From Photorhabdus thracensis (GTDB taxonomy: Bacteria; Pseudomonadota; Gammaproteobacteria; Enterobacterales; Enterobacteriaceae), in assembly GCF_001010285.1 (NCBI RefSeq), contig NZ_CP011104.1, positions 2,232,001 through 2,296,000 of the forward strand: DNA of 64,000 nt. Direction: 5' to 3'. Under the pieces are notes generated by a model, which was given only the letters and a program-made list of their open reading frames with translations, was not told where the DNA came from and searched no databases. Position numbers and translations under genes: made by a program. Below are positions 36,387 through 45,256 of the stretch, piece after piece. Each line of letters starts with the position of its first letter. Position 1 is the stretch's first letter.

Positions 36387-37802
36387 TCAGACCGGCTTCG
36401 GGCTGTCCGGCTTGTCACTCTCCGCCTGCTTATCGTCTGGCGTTGCCTGCTTTGACTGCCGTTCTGCCGGGTGGGTCTGCTCATGCACTTGCTTTAAGTG
36501 ACCGATGGCCACCCGCGTATAGATTTGCGTCGTCTCCAGTTTCTCATGCCCCAGTATCGCCTGGATGTGCCGGGTGTCCGCGCCGTTCTCCAGCATCTGG
36601 GTTGCCATTGAGTGGCGGAACAGATGACAGGCCCCCGGTTTAGTCAGTTGCGCCTGTTTACGGATGCTGTCGGCGGCTATCCAGGTTAACGTGCCCTTTG
36701 CCAGTCCCCGGCCTTTCCTGGTGATAAACAGGTGTCCACTGTCACCCCGCCGCGTTAACTCGGGCCGGACGCTGAGCCAGCGGCTTAACCAGTGCAGCGC
36801 CTGTTCGCCGATGGGCACCACCCTATCTTTACGGCCTTTACCCTGTCTGACCAGCACCACCCCGCGCCCGAAGTCCACCTCGCTTAACAGCAGGTTGGCT
36901 ACTTCCATCCGCCGGATACCGGTACTCCACAGTACTTCAAGGATAGCGCGATTTCTCAGCCCGGTTGGGGTGTTGATATCCGTTGCGGCTAAGACCGTGT
37001 GGGTTTCGTCTTCATTCATCACCTGTGCTGGCAGCCGTTTTTCTTCTCTTGGCAATACCATGTTATCCGTCGGGTTATACAGGATATGGTGACGTTGCAA
37101 CAGCCAGCGGAACCACTGACGTAAGACACTCAGGCGGTCCCGCTGACTGCCCGGGCTGTAGGGCTGGCCGTTCGCTTTACGGGCGCTTCTCAGCCAGCGC
37201 TGGTAACTTTCCAGTAACGGCAGGCTGACCTGCGGTGCCGTCATCACGCCACGCGCTTCGCACCAGTTGACGAACGGCAACAGCCGCTCTTCATAGGACT
37301 CTTGTGTCCGTTCGCTTAAGCCCTGTCCTCGTACGGCTTCCAGCCAGGCGGCCAGATGCTGGCGTAAAGTGGCGAAGCGGGCTGGGATGGCGTCGGGTTG
37401 ACCGTGGGTCTCCGTCACCGAGGGACGTTTTTTTCTGTCTGGTGAGGCGAGGGTTGCCGCCGGGCTGGTCGGGATAGCGTGCTGTTGCTGCAACCAGTCG
37501 AACCACAGGCGTAAGGCCCGCAGGCGTCGGCGCTGACTGTCCGGCGGGTAGGGCTGGCCGTTGGCCTTGCGGTATTGGGTCAGATACTGCTGCCAGTTTG
37601 CCAGTAACGGCCCGGTGACCTGAGCGGCGGATATTACGCCCTGTTCCTCGCACCAGCTGACGAACGGCGACAGCCGTTCATGACGGGCGGACTGGCTCTT
37701 TTGACTCGCCCCCTGCAACAGCAGGTTATCCAGATACGCCTCCAGATGCTGGCGCAGGGTCAGCCGGGCAGGTTCAGATTGACGTTTAACGGGTGATGAC
37801 AT
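36387..37802 (-). CDS. Tyrosine recombinase with duplicated N-terminal domain, module B
   Basis: Identical in protein sequence to the 471-residue enzyme of module A, including both core-binding domains and the R-K-H-R-H-Y catalytic set. It exists because of the tandem duplication and should be functionally interchangeable with copy A. Confidence 0.88.
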   Translation of the reverse strand: MSSPVKRQSEPARLTLRQHLEAYLDNLLLQGASQKSQSARHERLSPFVSWCEEQGVISAAQVTGPLLANWQQYLTQYRKANGQPYPPDSQRRRLRALRLWFDWLQQQHAIPTSPAATLASPDRKKRPSVTETHGQPDAIPARFATLRQHLAAWLEAVRGQGLSERTQESYEERLLPFVNWCEARGVMTAPQVSLPLLESYQRWLRSARKANGQPYSPGSQRDRLSVLRQWFRWLLQRHHILYNPTDNMVLPREEKRLPAQVMNEDETHTVLAATDINTPTGLRNRAILEVLWSTGIRRMEVANLLLSEVDFGRGVVLVRQGKGRKDRVVPIGEQALHWLSRWLSVRPELTRRGDSGHLFITRKGRGLAKGTLTWIAADSIRKQAQLTKPGACHLFRHSMATQMLENGADTRHIQAILGHEKLETTQIYTRVAIGHLKQVHEQTHPAERQSKQATPDDKQAESDKPDSPKPV

Positions 37803-37860
37803 GATGGGATTTCCTGTAGAGAACAGCGGTTAGTGTTATCAGTGTGTGATACATCACTAC

Positions 37861-38280
37861 GGTACGATGGCTTGATTCTTAAGTGGCCGGAACAGTCCTT
37901 TTCTGTCTGCCCAGACTTGCGAGTCATTCAGCCCTTTGCTACTGCGGCTTGCAGCCGGTTTTGGCGAACCAGACTTGACCCCGACTTGGGGCAGACTTGA
38001 CCCTGACTTGCCTTCATTTGAGCCAGACTTGCACCCGTCATATTCACGCTTTCCTTTATCCGGCTTTCGGGTTCGTTGATGAAGGGACAGTACGGTACGA
38101 CGGCCTGATTTTTAGGGGGCCGGAACAGTCCTTTTCAGGCTCGCCCGACTTGCGAACCGTTCAGCCCTTTGTCACTGTGGCTTGCAGCCGGTTTTGGCGA
38201 GCCAGACTTGGCCCTGACTTGGGGCAGACTTGACCCCGACTTGCTTTCATCCGGGCCAGACTTGCATGAGTCATATACAC
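37861..38280. repeat. Iteron-like repeat region, module B
   Basis: Same two 180-bp units and CAGACTTG/CCCGACTTG sites as at 30271-30690, exactly 7,590 bp further on. Confidence 0.55.
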
Positions 38281-41047
38281 TATTGGCAGCCTGATTTTCC
38301 GGTTCAATCAGACCGCACAGGTGGGCTTCCTCCGCTTTATCGCCATTCCAGAGCAGTTCATATTGCAACAGATGGCCGCGACTGCCGCCGTGTGTCAGCA
38401 GGTATTCCATGTCACTCAGGCGCTGACAGTGGAGTTTAAGCTGGCTGTCACTCCAGTGGGTATAACTGCGGATATCCCGGCGGGTAAAGCGGATATCTTT
38501 CACCGGGCGTTGTTGCGCTGCCGCCGTCTCTTTCACCATTTGCTGTATCAGCAGCAACAGTTTCCTTGTCTGGGGCGGCATCTCATCCAGCGTGCGGCCT
38601 AATATCTCGTGGGCCAGCCGGTTTGCTAAGCGAATATCGTCTTTGGTCACCTCGATATATTCAAGCCGTTTGCCCCGGTGTTCCGCGGTCTTCACCTCGC
38701 GCTGGTGCTGATGCAGCAGGGCGATACTTTGTATCAGGGTGAGATATTTCATGTGGTCGCGTCGGGTGCGGGTTTTATCGCTCATGAACGTTAACTGTGA
38801 GGCATAAGGGTTAACCACATTCAGCGGGCGCAACAGCCGCTGGGCGTTTTGATGCAGTTCGGTGATATATGCCTTTTCATTCTCGGCCAGTAGACCTTCC
38901 AGCGTTTGTTTATGGCGCTGCAAGGCGTGGATAGCTTCGGTCTGCTCCCGCGATTCGTTTACCGTCAGCACCAGACAGCGGTTTAACAGCTCTTCATCGA
39001 CATCTATCGCGGTGGTGGTGAGCATCAGCATCACCGGCCCTTTCACCGTGTACTGTTTGGTGACCAGATTCCCGCTGGCATCGTCTTTACCGGTACTGGC
39101 AATGGTCAGTTCGCCGTCGCTTTGCAACAGTTTGAGCGCATAGGCGGCCTGCCTGACGCCTTCCTCTTCGGCAATGGCTAAGATTTTATGCTGGAGATTG
39201 GTTTCCCCCAGATAGAACAGACTCTGGCCGGTCATGGCGCTGTATTGCAGCCGTTCTTCTTCCGGTATCAGATTGAGTACCGCATCCATTAAGCTGCTTT
39301 TCCCTGCCGCCGAACTGCTTTGTATCAGCACGGCCAGCGGACGGTCCAGCTTGCGACTGACGGCGGCTAAGTAACCGGCCAGCAGGTTAGTGGATTCGCC
39401 CACCACGCCACAGGCGGCTAAGTCAACGGTGACGCGCTCACTCAGTTGGGGGTCTTGCAGCAGTGCCAGCGCCGCTGCCCGCTGGTCCTCGCTCAGTTCG
39501 GGAACCGGCGGGGTTTCAGTTTGTTCACTGACACCGGCCTGTTGACACTGTTCCAGTACCAGCAACACCTGCCCCAGTGCCCGGCGCAGGTCACCTTCGG
39601 CCAGTCCCAGTTCGGTAGCGGCCAGTCGCGCATACCCGCTCCGGCTGCGGGCGCTCATCATGTCCACGCTGTCGGCGAACATCACGCCGCTGTCGGTATC
39701 AACCACCTGAACATTGACTTTCATCACTGCCGCCCCGGCTTTCACCTGTGACAGGCCCCGGATACCCCACTGTTGTGTGCCCAGCGTGAGGGATATCTCG
39801 CCGTTAGCGCCGGTTTCCCAGACCACATTGGGCATTGACGGCAACGCAGCTATCCCGGCGGCTAAGGTGCTGACCGTTTCCGGCACCGGAACCGGCTGAT
39901 GTTCAGCCAGTGCGGCCCGCTCTGTGGCGGTGGTTGTCTGTATTTCCGCCGCCGCCTGCATCGGCACGGCACTGTCGAGCAGCAACCCGAAGGCCCGTTC
40001 CGGCTCGGCGACCTGACACAGATAGCCGTTGGCGTCCATGCCTTCGGGGAACCCCACCCGGAACACGGTGAGGCCGTCGGCAGTCAGTTCGGCGGCCAGT
40101 TTTACCGCCGCCTCATTGCCTGCCGGATCGTTGTCGTAGGCGATCAAGACCTGTTTAACGCCATGCCGCCGGAACGCCTGCCGCATCTCATCGGTGAAGC
40201 CGTTCACCCCATAGGCGGCGGTGACATGGCGGTGACCGGCCACCCAGAACGACAGGGCGTCGATCAGGGATTCACAGAGGATGACCGTCCCTGAACTGAT
40301 CAGCGCCGGCTCATTCCATATCCCGCCATGTGCGCCGGGAAGGTACAGATGCAGCGGCGTTCCTTTACGTAAACGGTCGGTGATTTTGCGCCCGTAGATC
40401 TCGCGGATCTGGCCGTTCGGGTCGATAACCGGTATCACCAGCGAACCGGTAAAGTGCTCGTGCCCGCTGTCGCGCATCAGCCCCACGGCCCGAAGACGGG
40501 CGCGGATCTGTGCGCCGGCCTGCACCGCCTTGATGGGCAGGCGATAGGCTAACGTGCGGTTGGCAAAGCCCAGTTTAAACTGGGCGACTAATTCCGGGTG
40601 GTTGAGCCGCCGTTTTGCCAGATAATCCAGGGCTTCGGGGGCATTCAACAGCGTATGATGGTAGAACCCGACGACCCGACTGAGCAGCGCCTGCCGTCCG
40701 GCGTCATCATCGGCCAGCATGGCGGGTTCATCCGGTTGCACCAGCGGGGCCACCGAGGGGTTATCTCCCAGTATCCCGCGCAACTGTTCCACGGCCCGGC
40801 GCAGACTTAAGCCTTTGGTTTTCATTACCCAGTCCAGCACGGAGCCGCCGGCATCACAGCCAAAACAGTGATAAAGATTTTTTGCCGGTGAGATAACCAT
40901 TGACGGGGTTTTCTCTTCATGGAACGGGCACAGCAGCACGTAATCTTTGCCGCGTTTAAAGAGCTGTCGCCCCTGTTGCTCCACCACGGCGACTAAGGAG
41001 ACGGCGGCTTTCAGGTGCTGTAATTCTGCGTCGGGTATCCGTGCCAT
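38135..41047 (-). CDS. Primase-helicase-like replication protein, module B
   Basis: 970 residues, identical to copy A from about residue 280 to the end. It differs within the first ~260 residues (for example HEEKT for HQEKT, MKTKG for MKTRG, YLAKRR for YLEKRR, GLMR for GIMR, RLRKGT for RLRSGT). Zinc-finger Cys/His, Toprim and Walker residues are unchanged. The substitutions cluster in one ~830-bp patch, which points to gene conversion from another module rather than gradual drift. Confidence 0.85.
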   Translation of the reverse strand: MARIPDAELQHLKAAVSLVAVVEQQGRQLFKRGKDYVLLCPFHEEKTPSMVISPAKNLYHCFGCDAGGSVLDWVMKTKGLSLRRAVEQLRGILGDNPSVAPLVQPDEPAMLADDDAGRQALLSRVVGFYHHTLLNAPEALDYLAKRRLNHPELVAQFKLGFANRTLAYRLPIKAVQAGAQIRARLRAVGLMRDSGHEHFTGSLVIPVIDPNGQIREIYGRKITDRLRKGTPLHLYLPGAHGGIWNEPALISSGTVILCESLIDALSFWVAGHRHVTAAYGVNGFTDEMRQAFRRHGVKQVLIAYDNDPAGNEAAVKLAAELTADGLTVFRVGFPEGMDANGYLCQVAEPERAFGLLLDSAVPMQAAAEIQTTTATERAALAEHQPVPVPETVSTLAAGIAALPSMPNVVWETGANGEISLTLGTQQWGIRGLSQVKAGAAVMKVNVQVVDTDSGVMFADSVDMMSARSRSGYARLAATELGLAEGDLRRALGQVLLVLEQCQQAGVSEQTETPPVPELSEDQRAAALALLQDPQLSERVTVDLAACGVVGESTNLLAGYLAAVSRKLDRPLAVLIQSSSAAGKSSLMDAVLNLIPEEERLQYSAMTGQSLFYLGETNLQHKILAIAEEEGVRQAAYALKLLQSDGELTIASTGKDDASGNLVTKQYTVKGPVMLMLTTTAIDVDEELLNRCLVLTVNESREQTEAIHALQRHKQTLEGLLAENEKAYITELHQNAQRLLRPLNVVNPYASQLTFMSDKTRTRRDHMKYLTLIQSIALLHQHQREVKTAEHRGKRLEYIEVTKDDIRLANRLAHEILGRTLDEMPPQTRKLLLLIQQMVKETAAAQQRPVKDIRFTRRDIRSYTHWSDSQLKLHCQRLSDMEYLLTHGGSRGHLLQYELLWNGDKAEEAHLCGLIEPENQAANSVYDSCKSGPDESKSGSSLPQVRAKSGSPKPAASHSDKGLNGSQVGRA

Positions 41048-41168
41048 GTTGTTGACTCCTAAATCCTGTCAAGATTTAAATTGACTCTTAATTGGATTTA
41101 TTTATAATCCTTTTAGGAGTTACTTGCAACCCCTAATTCAGACAAGCCCTTACACTAACGGAGTCACT

Positions 41169-41573
41169 ATGCAAACAGAGTTTTTGATTATGCAAAATGC
41201 TGAACTCCGCAAAGAATTTGGGGTACGTCTCAAGGCGCTACGTAAGCAGAAGGGATGGCCTCAGAAAGAACTGGCTGGGAAAGTTGAGATCCGTTTTCAA
41301 CAACTGAACAAGTACGAGAGCGGACTTAACATACCTCCCGCTGAGATGATGGTTAAGCTGGCTGATGTGTTAGGGGTCACGGTGGATTATCTGCTGACAG
41401 GCAATCCTGTTGAAGATTCACCGTTGGCTAACTCTCGATTATTTAGGCGTTTTCAGGTTCTGGAACAACTGGCACAGGAAGATCAGGAAACAGTTATCAA
41501 GATCATTGATGCCATGATTGCCAAGCAACGTATGGAGTCTGCATTGCTGCCCGTTGATGAACCGGAGGGATAA
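41169..41573 (+). CDS. XRE-family repressor, module B
   Basis: Identical to the module A repressor, with the same CGGAG site before ATG 41169. Two copies of the same repressor would cross-regulate modules A and B but not C. Confidence 0.85.
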   Translation: MQTEFLIMQNAELRKEFGVRLKALRKQKGWPQKELAGKVEIRFQQLNKYESGLNIPPAEMMVKLADVLGVTVDYLLTGNPVEDSPLANSRLFRRFQVLEQLAQEDQETVIKIIDAMIAKQRMESALLPVDEPEG

Positions 41574-41579
41574 AAATAG

Positions 41580-41626
41580 CGCGGCGCTGATGTGTTGAGA
41601 CCACACCAACGCCGCTCACCACAAGC
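41580..41626 (+). promoter_or_regulatory. Structured leader before symE, module B
   Basis: Same GCGGCG/CGCCGC hairpin as in module A. Confidence 0.5.
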
Positions 41627-41646
41627 AACTAAAAGAGGTAGTTACT

Positions 41647-41967
41647 ATGGCTAAGGCGCATTCTAAAGCAGAAGCAGCGATAAATAAAGCTGTGAAAACA
41701 GAACGTTATTACACGGTGGGCTATGTGCCGAACGGGAACAGAGTCAACAACGCCACACCGGCGATACATCTGAAGGGGCAGTGGCTGAGACAGGCGGGGT
41801 TTAATACTGGCGGCCAGATTACGGTGAAGGTGATGGATGGCTGTTTGGTGCTGATCCCTGACAGTGAAGCTACCCAACAACAGCATCGGCAGTACCAGCG
41901 GCAACAGGCCCAACTGCGGGAGATTAAGCAGCAGATGCGGGCGCTGATAACCGGTTTTGCGGGTTAA
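41647..41967 (+). CDS. SymE-family toxin, module B
   Basis: 106 residues, identical to the module A copy. Confidence 0.82.
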   Translation: MAKAHSKAEAAINKAVKTERYYTVGYVPNGNRVNNATPAIHLKGQWLRQAGFNTGGQITVKVMDGCLVLIPDSEATQQQHRQYQRQQAQLREIKQQMRALITGFAG

Positions 41968-41981
41968 GGGGAGAACATGAG

Positions 41982-42179
41982 ATGACAATAGCGATTGAAC
42001 ATTTACAGGACATTCAGTTAACCCACCTTGAAGCGCTGGCCCTGGCTCAACTGGTTAAGCGGCTGAACTGGGCGGAGATACGCGCCTGTGCCGTGAATGA
42101 CGAGGAAGCGTATCAGATTAGGGATGCGATCTCTAAGCTTCAATCCGCTCTGGCTTACCGTGGGTATGCACCACGGTAG
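41982..42179 (+). CDS. 65-residue conserved protein following symE, module B
   Basis: Identical to the module A copy, 14 bp after symE. Confidence 0.75.
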   Translation: MTIAIEHLQDIQLTHLEALALAQLVKRLNWAEIRACAVNDEEAYQIRDAISKLQSALAYRGYAPR

Positions 42180-42186
42180 ATCATGA

Positions 42187-42222
42187 AAAGGCCGGAAGAT
42201 CTTAGGAATCTTCCGGCCTTAT
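42187..42222. terminator. Module B right-end hairpin
   Basis: Same AAGGCCGGAAGAT/ATCTTCCGGCCTT stem as at 34597, abutting the immunity gene. Confidence 0.82.
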
Positions 42223-42226
42223 TCAT

Positions 42227-42622
42227 TTATTTAATATAATAGGCAGATATTGAAGTTATATCTAAAAAACTTGATTCTATATTAAGTGATAGTTTTTTAC
42301 TTTCAATATTCAAATTAATTAATCCATTATTTTTACCTATTTTTATATCTGCAATATAACTTGTTCCAGTCCAACCCTTTAAATTAACATCCTTTATATC
42401 TAATAAAGTCAACTGAGCTTGAACGGTATTAAAATTTTGTCCAACCCATTTTTTAGGTGGATTATTTGGATATAACTTAAAGTTAAATCGCAAAGTTACT
42501 TTTGGGCCATCTCTATGAAAAAGAATTTCATGTATATCAACACAGTCAAGAGAAGGTAGTTCATCAGTGTATATTGAACAGATCTTCCTTTTATCAATTA
42601 AAAAGTCAGTCCAGAAAGACAT
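42227..42622 (-). CDS. Orphan immunity protein 2 (Imm50-like), copy B
   Basis: Identical to 34637-35032. Part of the duplicated unit. Confidence 0.78.
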   Translation of the reverse strand: MSFWTDFLIDKRKICSIYTDELPSLDCVDIHEILFHRDGPKVTLRFNFKLYPNNPPKKWVGQNFNTVQAQLTLLDIKDVNLKGWTGTSYIADIKIGKNNGLINLNIESKKLSLNIESSFLDITSISAYYIK

Positions 42623-42631
42623 GTTTTCCCC

Positions 42632-43053
42632 TTAAAATGAATAGTGTTCAAGAGTTCCGGCAACACTACCGTTTCGTGTGTCACCAATTGGCCTCACATT
42701 AAAATGTGGCCCTTGATTACCTGGTGTTCCTGGAGGTCCATATATATGGCCTGGAGAATGATCTTGAATAACAATATTTTCTCTATTTGGGCGAGTAAAT
42801 GTGTACTCTCTAGTTTTTATAGGTAAATGATTTTCACCTAAAATATTTCTACCATTACGATCCGTTAAAGGAACTAATTCGACATGTGAAGGTTGTTGGA
42901 CCATTGGTATTCCTGCGTCTTTTTTCGCAGCTCTGAGCGCCGCTTTTCTGGAATTAAATTGGGCATTACACCCAGCAAGACCCAGCGGATCTATCCACGA
43001 CACCGGATTAGGCACGTACGCATACAGGTTCAGACCCCCTGCCAAGCCAATCG
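42632..43053 (-). pseudogene. Displaced Rhs toxin tip 2 (HNH-like nuclease), copy B
   Basis: Identical to 35042-35463, again opening directly at DPIGLAGG without any upstream core or start region. Confidence 0.78.
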
Positions 43054-43717
43054 GGTCTTAGGGACTATCCCGACGCCATCATACAGTTTAGCGGACCTTT
43101 CCCCCTGATTTAGCAGCCTTTTTCTCCACCGTTTTTTCCCACCCTGTTAAAGAACATGCCAACTGGCCCCGACGGGCACTTTCCCGATGTTAGCGCATTT
43201 TTTCCCCGACGTCAGCGCCGGGTTTCGCCCCGCTTTGCCTGCCGGAACCGGGTTTTATTGGGAACCCGTGGCGGCGGTGCAGCTTGTCTGCGCCGCTGAC
43301 GCGGGTTGGCCGGGTGCGGGCCGGCGAGGCCCGCAGGTGACGCTGTTCAGCAGGGAAGCCCCTGGGGGCTGCACGGGGCGGAGATGGCGAGCACGGGGAC
43401 GAGCAACGAAGCGCAGCGCAGTGCGAGCCGCGCGCAGCCAGTGCAGCGGGGTTGGGGCGGGGGCAATAAACCGCGGCCAGCTTGCTGGCCTGCCTTCCGG
43501 GCTGTTGACCTTAACGGACTGACTGACAACGGTTTAAGGCAGATTTTTGCCTCGGAGCCGCCAGGGAGGGCGGCGACTGCGGCGGTGGGTTTTGGCACCG
43601 CGGCTGACAGCAGCGGGCGCAGCCCGGTGCGCCTCTGGGGCTGAGAAGCTCAACCCGGCGGCCAGCCGCTCACCGTTGTTGAGGTGGCCGCGCAGCGCCC
43701 TGCGGTGGGCGGCGCCG
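43054..43717. other. Module C left end: GC-rich noncoding block
   Basis: Identical to module B's left end. Sequence identity with modules A/B stops near 43803, shortly after the nested hairpin. The remainder of module C is a diverged relative. Confidence 0.6.
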
Positions 43718-43780
43718 ACATAATGTGCCGTTAAGCGTTGTGGGCCGTGCAGGCCCATTTCGCTTAATGCCACATTATGT
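43718..43780. repeat. Nested hairpin, module C
   Basis: Identical to the module B hairpin. The boundary between duplicated and diverged DNA lies about 20 bp to its right. Confidence 0.6.
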
Positions 43781-43976
43781 TGAATGGCGGCTGACCGGCA
43801 ACGAGAGTTGCAGAGGAAGACGAGGCTTAATGCCGGGCGGCCGTCATTTACCGCCGGCACTCAGCAGGTGGGCAGGCAGTCTGTGCGCAGGGATGCGCGC
43901 AGTCTGCCTTTCACTGCACCCCACACGCTCACAGGGAACCGGCTAACATCAAAGACTGTCCGGCAACACAGGGCGT

Positions 43977-45008
43977 TCAGTCCAACTTCGGGTTGGCCGG
44001 CTTATCACTCTCCGCCTGCGGGTTGTCTGACGGTGTTTTCTGTTCGGGCTTCCGTTCTGCCGGGTGCGTCTGCTCATGCACTTTCTTTAAGTGACCGATT
44101 GCCACCCGTGTATAGATTTGCGTGGTTTCCAGACTCGCATGCCCTAATATCGCCTGGATATGTCGGGTATCGGCCCCGTTGTCCAGCATTTGCGTGGCCA
44201 TTGAATGTCGGAACAGGTGACAGGCCCCGGCTTTCTCCAGTTGCGCTTTTTGGCGAATACTGGCGCCCGTCAGTTGGGTGAGTCTGTCGCGTGACATCTG
44301 CCGGCCATTGAGGGTGATAAACAGGTGGCCGCTGTCATGGCGGTGGGCCAGTCGCGGCCGCACGCTGTCAAGGTAGCGTTGTAACCAGTGCAGGGCCTGT
44401 TCCCCGATGGGCACCACCCGGTCTTTACGGCCTTTGCCCTGTCTCACCAGCAGTACGCCGCGCCCGAAGTCGATGTCGCTTAACCGCAGATTGGACAGTT
44501 CCATCCGCCGGATACCGCTGCTCCACAGCACTTCGAGGATGGCCCGGTTTCTTAAGCCGGTCGGCCTGTTGATATCAATGGCCTGTAATACCGTCTGTGT
44601 TTCGTCCTCGCTTAGCACCTGAGCAGGCAGGCGTTTGTCTCTTCGGGGCAACACCAGTTCCTCGGCCGGGTTATACAGGATGTATTGGCGTTGTCGCAGC
44701 CAGCGGAACCAGACTCTGAGGTCACTCAGCCGTTTTGACTGTGTGCTCACGGCCAGCGTGTTGCCGTCGGCTTTACGATAGGCTCTCAGCCAGGACTGAT
44801 AACTTTCCAGTAACGGCGGGCTGACTTGCGGGGCGGACATGACCCCCCGGGCCTCACACCAGTTAACGAACGGCAACAGCCGTTCCTGATAGCCGGTCAG
44901 CGTCCAGACGCTGTAGTGTCTGGCGGTCAGGCAATCCAGATAGGCTTTAAGCTGCTGGCGTAATGTGGTGAGATGAGCGGGGCGTGTAGAAGCGATGGTC
45001 TGAGTCAT
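43977..45008 (-). CDS. Tyrosine recombinase, single-domain form, module C
   Basis: 343 residues from ATG 45006-45008, chosen over the ATG eight codons earlier because the ACAGGAAACCCCGTC ribosome site and N-terminus then match modules A/B. One SAM-like domain (LTTLRQQLKAYLD, GYQERLLPFVNWCEARGVMSAPQV, WFRWLRQRQYILYNP) and a catalytic domain with R (SSGIRRMEL), K (GKGRKDR), HLFRH, ILGHASL and TTQIYTR. About 70-75% identical to the second half of the A/B enzymes. This shows that the extra N-terminal domain of A/B is an insertion or duplication. Confidence 0.87.
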   Translation of the reverse strand: MTQTIASTRPAHLTTLRQQLKAYLDCLTARHYSVWTLTGYQERLLPFVNWCEARGVMSAPQVSPPLLESYQSWLRAYRKADGNTLAVSTQSKRLSDLRVWFRWLRQRQYILYNPAEELVLPRRDKRLPAQVLSEDETQTVLQAIDINRPTGLRNRAILEVLWSSGIRRMELSNLRLSDIDFGRGVLLVRQGKGRKDRVVPIGEQALHWLQRYLDSVRPRLAHRHDSGHLFITLNGRQMSRDRLTQLTGASIRQKAQLEKAGACHLFRHSMATQMLDNGADTRHIQAILGHASLETTQIYTRVAIGHLKKVHEQTHPAERKPEQKTPSDNPQAESDKPANPKLD

Positions 45009-45256
45009 GACGGGGTTTCCTGTAAGGTACATGGATTGTTGTTATGGGGTAATCATTGACTACGATACGATGCGGTTTTTCTTTATTGCCTGCCGGAACA
45101 GTGCTTTTTCCTTTACCCCGACCGGTTTAGCGTCGGGGCCTTGTATAGCCTGCATTTGGGTGGATTTATACTGCCCGACCAGCCCACGACCTGCACCCGA
45201 CAGGCGTGCGACCGTCTGAGTGATAACCCCGACCGGATGGAATCATACGCCGACTT

